A stretch of 64,000 bases of DNA. Source: an uncultured Veillonella sp. (lineage in GTDB: Bacteria > Bacillota > Negativicutes > Veillonellales > Veillonellaceae). Shown in pieces: positions 61,124 through 64,000 of the stretch. Numbering within the stretch: the first letter of the stretch is position 1; every line of letters starts with the position of its first letter. The notes below the pieces were generated by a model. It was not told where the DNA came from and ran no database searches. It saw only the letters and a program-made list of their open reading frames with translations. The position numbers were made by a program, and so were the translations under genes. Where the stretch lies: contig NZ_CALJON010000008.1 of the NCBI RefSeq assembly GCF_937981445.1, forward strand, positions 62,001 to 126,000, in the 5' to 3' direction.

Positions 61124-61166
61124 CAAAAATAAACACAATATTTGTCAAATATTGTGTTTATTTTTG
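61124..61166 (-). promoter_or_regulatory. Promoter embedded in a perfect 20-bp inverted repeat (GHKL operon)
   Basis: Arms 61124-61143 and 61147-61166 are perfectly complementary, with a three-base centre. The minus-strand -35 TTGACA (61143-61148) lies exactly in the centre; a TATATT -10 follows after 19 bp (TGTATA after 17). Strong candidate for an operator that blocks the promoter when bound. Confidence 0.65.
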
Positions 61167-61183
61167 CAAATATTTACTATACA

Positions 61184-61354
61184 TTAAAATAAAAGTCTAT
61201 ATTTTACTATTAGTTTATCTAATTTACTTTTTTTCCAATATTTAAAACAAGTTTCTCGTGTTTTTATATCATCCCAACAAGATTTTCTCATGTAGTCTCT
61301 TGAATGGCAGTCTTCTATATCACGATTTACTTTATAATCACCTTCATAAATCAT
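61184..61354 (-). CDS. Possible small Cys-containing protein (56 aa)
   Basis: Frame from ATG 61354 to TAA 61184, beginning MIYEGDYKVNRDIEDCHSR and holding CWDDIKTRETCFKYW. Rich in charged residues, so it does not read like random AT-rich spacer, but the ribosome site is weak and it ends close to the operator of the GHKL operon. May be a remnant of a mobile element gene. Confidence 0.3.
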   Translation of the reverse strand: MIYEGDYKVNRDIEDCHSRDYMRKSCWDDIKTRETCFKYWKKSKLDKLIVKYRLLF

Positions 61355-61619
61355 CTGCTGACTTTCTTTATATACAAGTATATTAACGTATAAAAAGTAT
61401 CAATTAATATAAACTATATTTATTAAATCCCCCTCTACACCCAAATCTCCCCTTCCATCATACTGTATTCACACTAGTAATATATACTATGATTAGTTTT
61501 ATAAGATTCTGTACTTTGCTAGGATAGCTTCTCATTTTTAAGCTTTAGGCTTAGTTATTTTAAAAGCAAAAAAGTAGAGCGCTTAATTAAATGATAAGCA
61601 ATTAAATTTTATTTAACCC
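61355..61619. other. Spacer at the right border of the defence island
   Basis: No gene, integrase, or flanking repeat recognised. Confidence 0.4.
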
Positions 61620-61648
61620 TTGAATTCCTACCCAAAGTATGGTATTAT
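61620..61648 (+). promoter_or_regulatory. Promoter of the secreted-protein gene
   Basis: TTGAAT (61620-61625), exact 17-bp spacer, TATTAT (61643-61648), about 55 bp before the start codon. Confidence 0.65.
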
Positions 61649-61703
61649 ATAAACATAGATTGATATTATTCGATTTAACCAAAAGAAAAGGGAGTTGCTT
61701 ACT

Positions 61704-62345
61704 ATGAATTTAAAAAAATTATTAATCTTAGGTGTTGCTTTCTCTACAATCGCAGGCGTAGCATCTGCTAAAACATTACCAGCTGATCAATGGTACTGGT
61801 ACTACTCTGATGCAGATCAAACTGGTCGCGTATTATTAGACTCTTTAAACTATGACGTAAATACTGACGTAGCTGATGTAAAAACTTCTTCAGTAAACCC
61901 AAATACTGGTCTTACTGAAATCAACTTCTATAAATTAGACTTCGCTAATAACACTCTTTACACTTATGACCATGACGTATATCGTAACAACAGCGAAGAA
62001 CCTATGAGTGTACAAAACCTTGAAGGTAAAGTATCCCGTACTATCCAAGCAAATGGTATGGATGCAGCTTTGAAAAACGTGGTAGCTAACTTAGTTGACC
62101 GCAACCAACGTTTAAAAGAAAAACCTGATACAGTGTTAACTCCAGCTCAACAAGTAGAAAAGAAAGCTGAAGACGCTAAAATTGCTTCCACTTGGCAAAA
62201 TGCTAAACAACAAAGCAAAGAAGAAGTAAAAAAAGCTGACGTTATTATCGAAAATACTGATGCTACTACACCAGTAGAACCAGATAAAGACAAAAAAGCT
62301 GTTGAAGAACGTTTGATTAAAGACAATGTGTCTAAAACTTTCTAA
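61704..62345 (+). CDS. Secreted protein of unknown function (213 aa)
   Basis: Signal peptide MNLKKLLILGVAFSTIAGVASA, cut near residue 22. The mature N-terminal domain (about 23-115) is beta-rich with paired Trp/Tyr (WYWYYSDADQTGRVLLDS) and a LYTYDHDVYRNN segment, resembling the small surface/YD-like folds of uncharacterised Veillonella exported proteins. The last 80 residues are charged, Lys/Glu/Asp-rich, likely disordered. ATG 61704 follows GGGAG; an earlier ATG at 61695 is less likely. Codon use is very regular (AAA, GAA, GCT), suggesting high expression. Confidence 0.78.
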   Translation: MNLKKLLILGVAFSTIAGVASAKTLPADQWYWYYSDADQTGRVLLDSLNYDVNTDVADVKTSSVNPNTGLTEINFYKLDFANNTLYTYDHDVYRNNSEEPMSVQNLEGKVSRTIQANGMDAALKNVVANLVDRNQRLKEKPDTVLTPAQQVEKKAEDAKIASTWQNAKQQSKEEVKKADVIIENTDATTPVEPDKDKKAVEERLIKDNVSKTF

Positions 62346-62409
62346 TCAACTAGCACAGTAAAATTATGAATTAGTCGCATGTAAAACATGCACATCCTCA
62401 TACCTAACA

Positions 62410-62447
62410 AAAAAGGGCGATGGTTTTATACCATTGCTCTTTTTTTA
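62410..62447 (+). terminator. Terminator after the secreted-protein gene
   Basis: AAAGGGCGATGG/CCATTGCTCTTT with one mismatch, then TTTTTTT. Confidence 0.88.
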
Positions 62448-62502
62448 TTTCTTATTTCTCATTTCTTATTTCTCATTTCTTATTTCTCATTTCTTATTCC
62501 TT
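62447..62502. repeat. 14-bp tandem repeat, four copies
   Basis: Unit ATTTCTTATTTCTC: three perfect copies (62447, 62461, 62475) and a diverged one (62489), directly after the terminator. Confidence 0.92.
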
Positions 62503-62710
62503 ATTTCATGTTTTACGTTATATAATTTCCCCGCTTCAAAATCTTTTCAACATATTTCTCATGTTATAATAAAATTAGTAATGTATCATCTAGACTGTCA
62601 TCTTCGAACTATTACCTGTAAGCTATATCTGTAATCTATATCTACTCGCTACATCTATAGCCATCCTCTGTTGATGACAAAATAAAAACACCACTTTTAA
62701 GGAGGTTATC

Positions 62711-63379
62711 ATGTCTATTCGTCAAACAAAGCACGCTGCCTGCCCCGTATGTCATAAAGAGTTTGAAGTAAGCGCTTGGGATAGTCTAAATGGAGACCTT
62801 GACCCCGAAGCCAAAGAGCAACTAATTCATGGACACTTATTTGATTATACTTGCCCCCATTGCCAAGCTAAAGGCAGCTTAGACTATCCACTGCTCTATC
62901 ATGATATGACCAATCATTTAATGGTCCAATATAATTCTGATGCCCATGAGCTCGAAGAATTAATCAAAAATTTGTTAAATGGCCCTGATATTGTAAAAGA
63001 ATACATGGCTTCTCAAGGCTATCGAATTCGTGCCGTTACATCACGCCGTGCCTTAAGTGAAAAAGCTACCATTTTCGACGCTGGTTTTGATGATTGCACT
63101 ATAGAAATTGTAAAAATTATCTACGCTGTTATGCAGGAAACCCAAGACCCTACCATTAACTTCAATGATATACTCTTTATTAATGAAGCAACTCATGGCC
63201 CGTCCTTATATTTTGTATGTGAAAACAGTAATGACGATTTTGCTGTTCCTATTTCAAATGAAATCTACCAAGACATCGCTAAAACAGTCGACTTATTACC
63301 TGAAGAAGAACGTCAAAAAACAGTCATAGACACCGATTGGGCTACAAGAATTATGCGTACGTATGAGGTATTAAAATAA
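62711..63379 (+). CDS. CpXC-domain protein (222 aa)
   Basis: N-terminal CpXC domain (about 8-95): ACPVCHKEF with C11/C14, the ...HGHLFDYTCPHCQAKG with C48/C51 (zinc ribbon), and the family block LDYPLLYHDMTNHLMVQY. The rest (about 95-222) is acidic, helical, with FNDILFINE and DFAVPISNEIYQDI. Members are often linked to stress or unknown cytoplasmic tasks; no function is assigned. AAGGAGG precedes the ATG. Confidence 0.88.
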   Translation: MSIRQTKHAACPVCHKEFEVSAWDSLNGDLDPEAKEQLIHGHLFDYTCPHCQAKGSLDYPLLYHDMTNHLMVQYNSDAHELEELIKNLLNGPDIVKEYMASQGYRIRAVTSRRALSEKATIFDAGFDDCTIEIVKIIYAVMQETQDPTINFNDILFINEATHGPSLYFVCENSNDDFAVPISNEIYQDIAKTVDLLPEEERQKTVIDTDWATRIMRTYEVLK

Positions 63380-63386
63380 TTTAAAC

Positions 63387-63423
63387 AAAAAGTCCCCCTA
63401 CCAAAGTAGGAGGACTTTTTTTA
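63387..63423 (+). terminator. Terminator after the CpXC gene
   Basis: AAAGTCCCCCTAC/GTAGGAGGACTTT with one mismatch and an outer T-run; also usable by the convergent MFS gene. Confidence 0.88.
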
Positions 63424-63446
63424 TATAAATCAGTAGATTACGAGTT

Positions 63447-63491
63447 AAGTACTTTAAGTACTTTAACTACTTTATCTACTTCTTCAACTTC
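63447..63491. repeat. 9-bp tandem repeat across the end of the MFS gene
   Basis: AAGTACTTT twice, then AACTACTTT, ATCTACTTC, TTCAACTTC. The stop codon of the MFS gene (63476-63478) lies inside. Confidence 0.7.
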
Positions 63492-64000
63492 ACAAACAAC
63501 AACACAATCGATCCCACAACAGGGAACACAGATATAGTATACAAAGCCGTTTGGTAATGACCTGTATAGGCCAAGATACTTCCCAAAATCATCGGTGCTG
63601 TAATAGAGCCCATTTGATTAAATAGATTGACAAAGCCTGCTGTGGTACCACGCAAATGGCTTGGTGCGGATTGCACGACTAAGGCATTGGTCAACGGGCT
63701 ATACATAAAGGCCCCGATCCCTAGAATAGCCCCTGTTACATAGAGCATATGAGGATTGATTGTGCTGGCAAATAAAATCAAGGCTGGTCCAAAGCAGAAA
63801 AGACAAATGGCGGCTAAGTGATTTTTTTTGATAGGCAGCATATCTGATAAAATACCAATCGTAGGTTTTACCATAAGGGCCGCTAACCCATAAATGGTCA
63901 TAACAGATCCGGCAAAAATAGATGTAACACCTAAATTTTTTACCATATACAAATTAGTCCAATTTGTTACGCCCCAGGTAGTGCCAGTAGCAAAGAACCC
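63476..64000 (-). CDS. MFS transporter (5' part cut by window edge)
   Basis: The last 174 residues of a major facilitator protein; the frame runs off the right edge without a start. About five hydrophobic helices: VTSIFAGSVMTIYGLAALMV, then the motif A-like GILSDMLPIKKNHLAAIC in the second half, YVTGAILGIGAFMYSPLTNALVVQSAPSHLRGTTAGFVNLFNQMG and the last two helices. Similar to nitrate/oxalate-type or sugar-phosphate MFS (HLRGTTAGF), but no confident substrate. The extreme end is in a 9-bp repeat. Confidence 0.87.
   Translation of the reverse strand, partial: GFFATGTTWGVTNWTNLYMVKNLGVTSIFAGSVMTIYGLAALMVKPTIGILSDMLPIKKNHLAAICLFCFGPALILFASTINPHMLYVTGAILGIGAFMYSPLTNALVVQSAPSHLRGTTAGFVNLFNQMGSITAPMILGSILAYTGHYQTALYTISVFPVVGSIVLLFVKLKK

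Noticed and set aside
53029..61354. Defence island as a recognisable prophage or integrative element
   Set aside because: No integrase, transposase, att-like direct repeats or tRNA junction could be found, although the AT-rich composition suggests acquisition.
62434..62634. Hydrophobic ORF of 66 codons after the secreted-protein gene
   Set aside because: Produced by the T-run and 14-bp ATTTCTTATTTCTC tandem repeats.

Overview
The window looks like chromosomal DNA of a low-GC, anaerobic Negativicutes bacterium, most likely Veillonella or a close relative (inferred from gene content and protein style, not tested by search). Supporting features are a fumarate reductase of the flavoprotein / iron-sulfur / CCG-domain type, an SLH-domain exported protein of the kind that tethers a diderm outer membrane to peptidoglycan, LL-diaminopimelate aminotransferase, a HydE-like radical SAM protein, and few sugar genes.

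Layout. 1-6.6 kb (minus strand): a bacterial microcompartment (BMC) operon, read alcohol dehydrogenase - EutS - EutP - EutJ - EutN - long BMC-H - BMC-H - phosphotransacylase - BMC-H - BMC-H - acetaldehyde dehydrogenase, cut by the left edge. No signature substrate-cleaving enzyme is visible. 7-12 kb: HAD phosphatase, GltS glutamate carrier, AEC carrier, methyltransferase. 12-16 kb: complete fructose operon fruR-fruK-fruA. 16-20.5 kb: thiamine-precursor uptake (TPP riboswitch, thiW, two cytX). 20.5-29 kb: mscL with a zinc ribbon, hydE-like gene, M20 amidohydrolase with a partner membrane protein, yaaA, mntH, SLH protein. 29-33 kb: a probable small RNA and the fumarate reductase operon. 34-37 kb: two-component system with a third, PepSY-like gene. 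37-48.5 kb: dapL, queD-queE, a secreted protein, aldehyde dehydrogenase, msrAB, an MFS/MarR pair, an Rrf2 regulator and a purine permease. 48.7-51.5 kb: divergent pdxR and pdxS. 51.7-52.8 kb: an orphan PTS EIIC. 53-61.4 kb: a defence island, visibly more AT-rich than its flanks. 61.7-64 kb: a secreted protein, a CpXC protein and a partial MFS gene.

The strongest candidate for an undescribed system is the island. A Sau3AI/MutH-like endonuclease (plus strand) faces a cytosine-5 methyltransferase. Beyond lies a minus-strand operon: a frameshifted 73-aa ORF, a 650-aa GHKL ATPase, two proteins of 307 and 250 aa that I cannot assign, and a Dam-type methylase with a DSPY motif. Its promoter -35 box sits in the centre of a perfect inverted repeat with 20-bp arms.

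Other notable signals: FrdA has Ala where the covalent-FAD His normally sits; several intergenic RNA-like structures stand alone (29.3, 37.0 and 40.1 kb, and behind the TPP riboswitch); and short decayed tandem arrays repeatedly lie at gene 3' ends. All calls come from reading the sequence; no database search was run.
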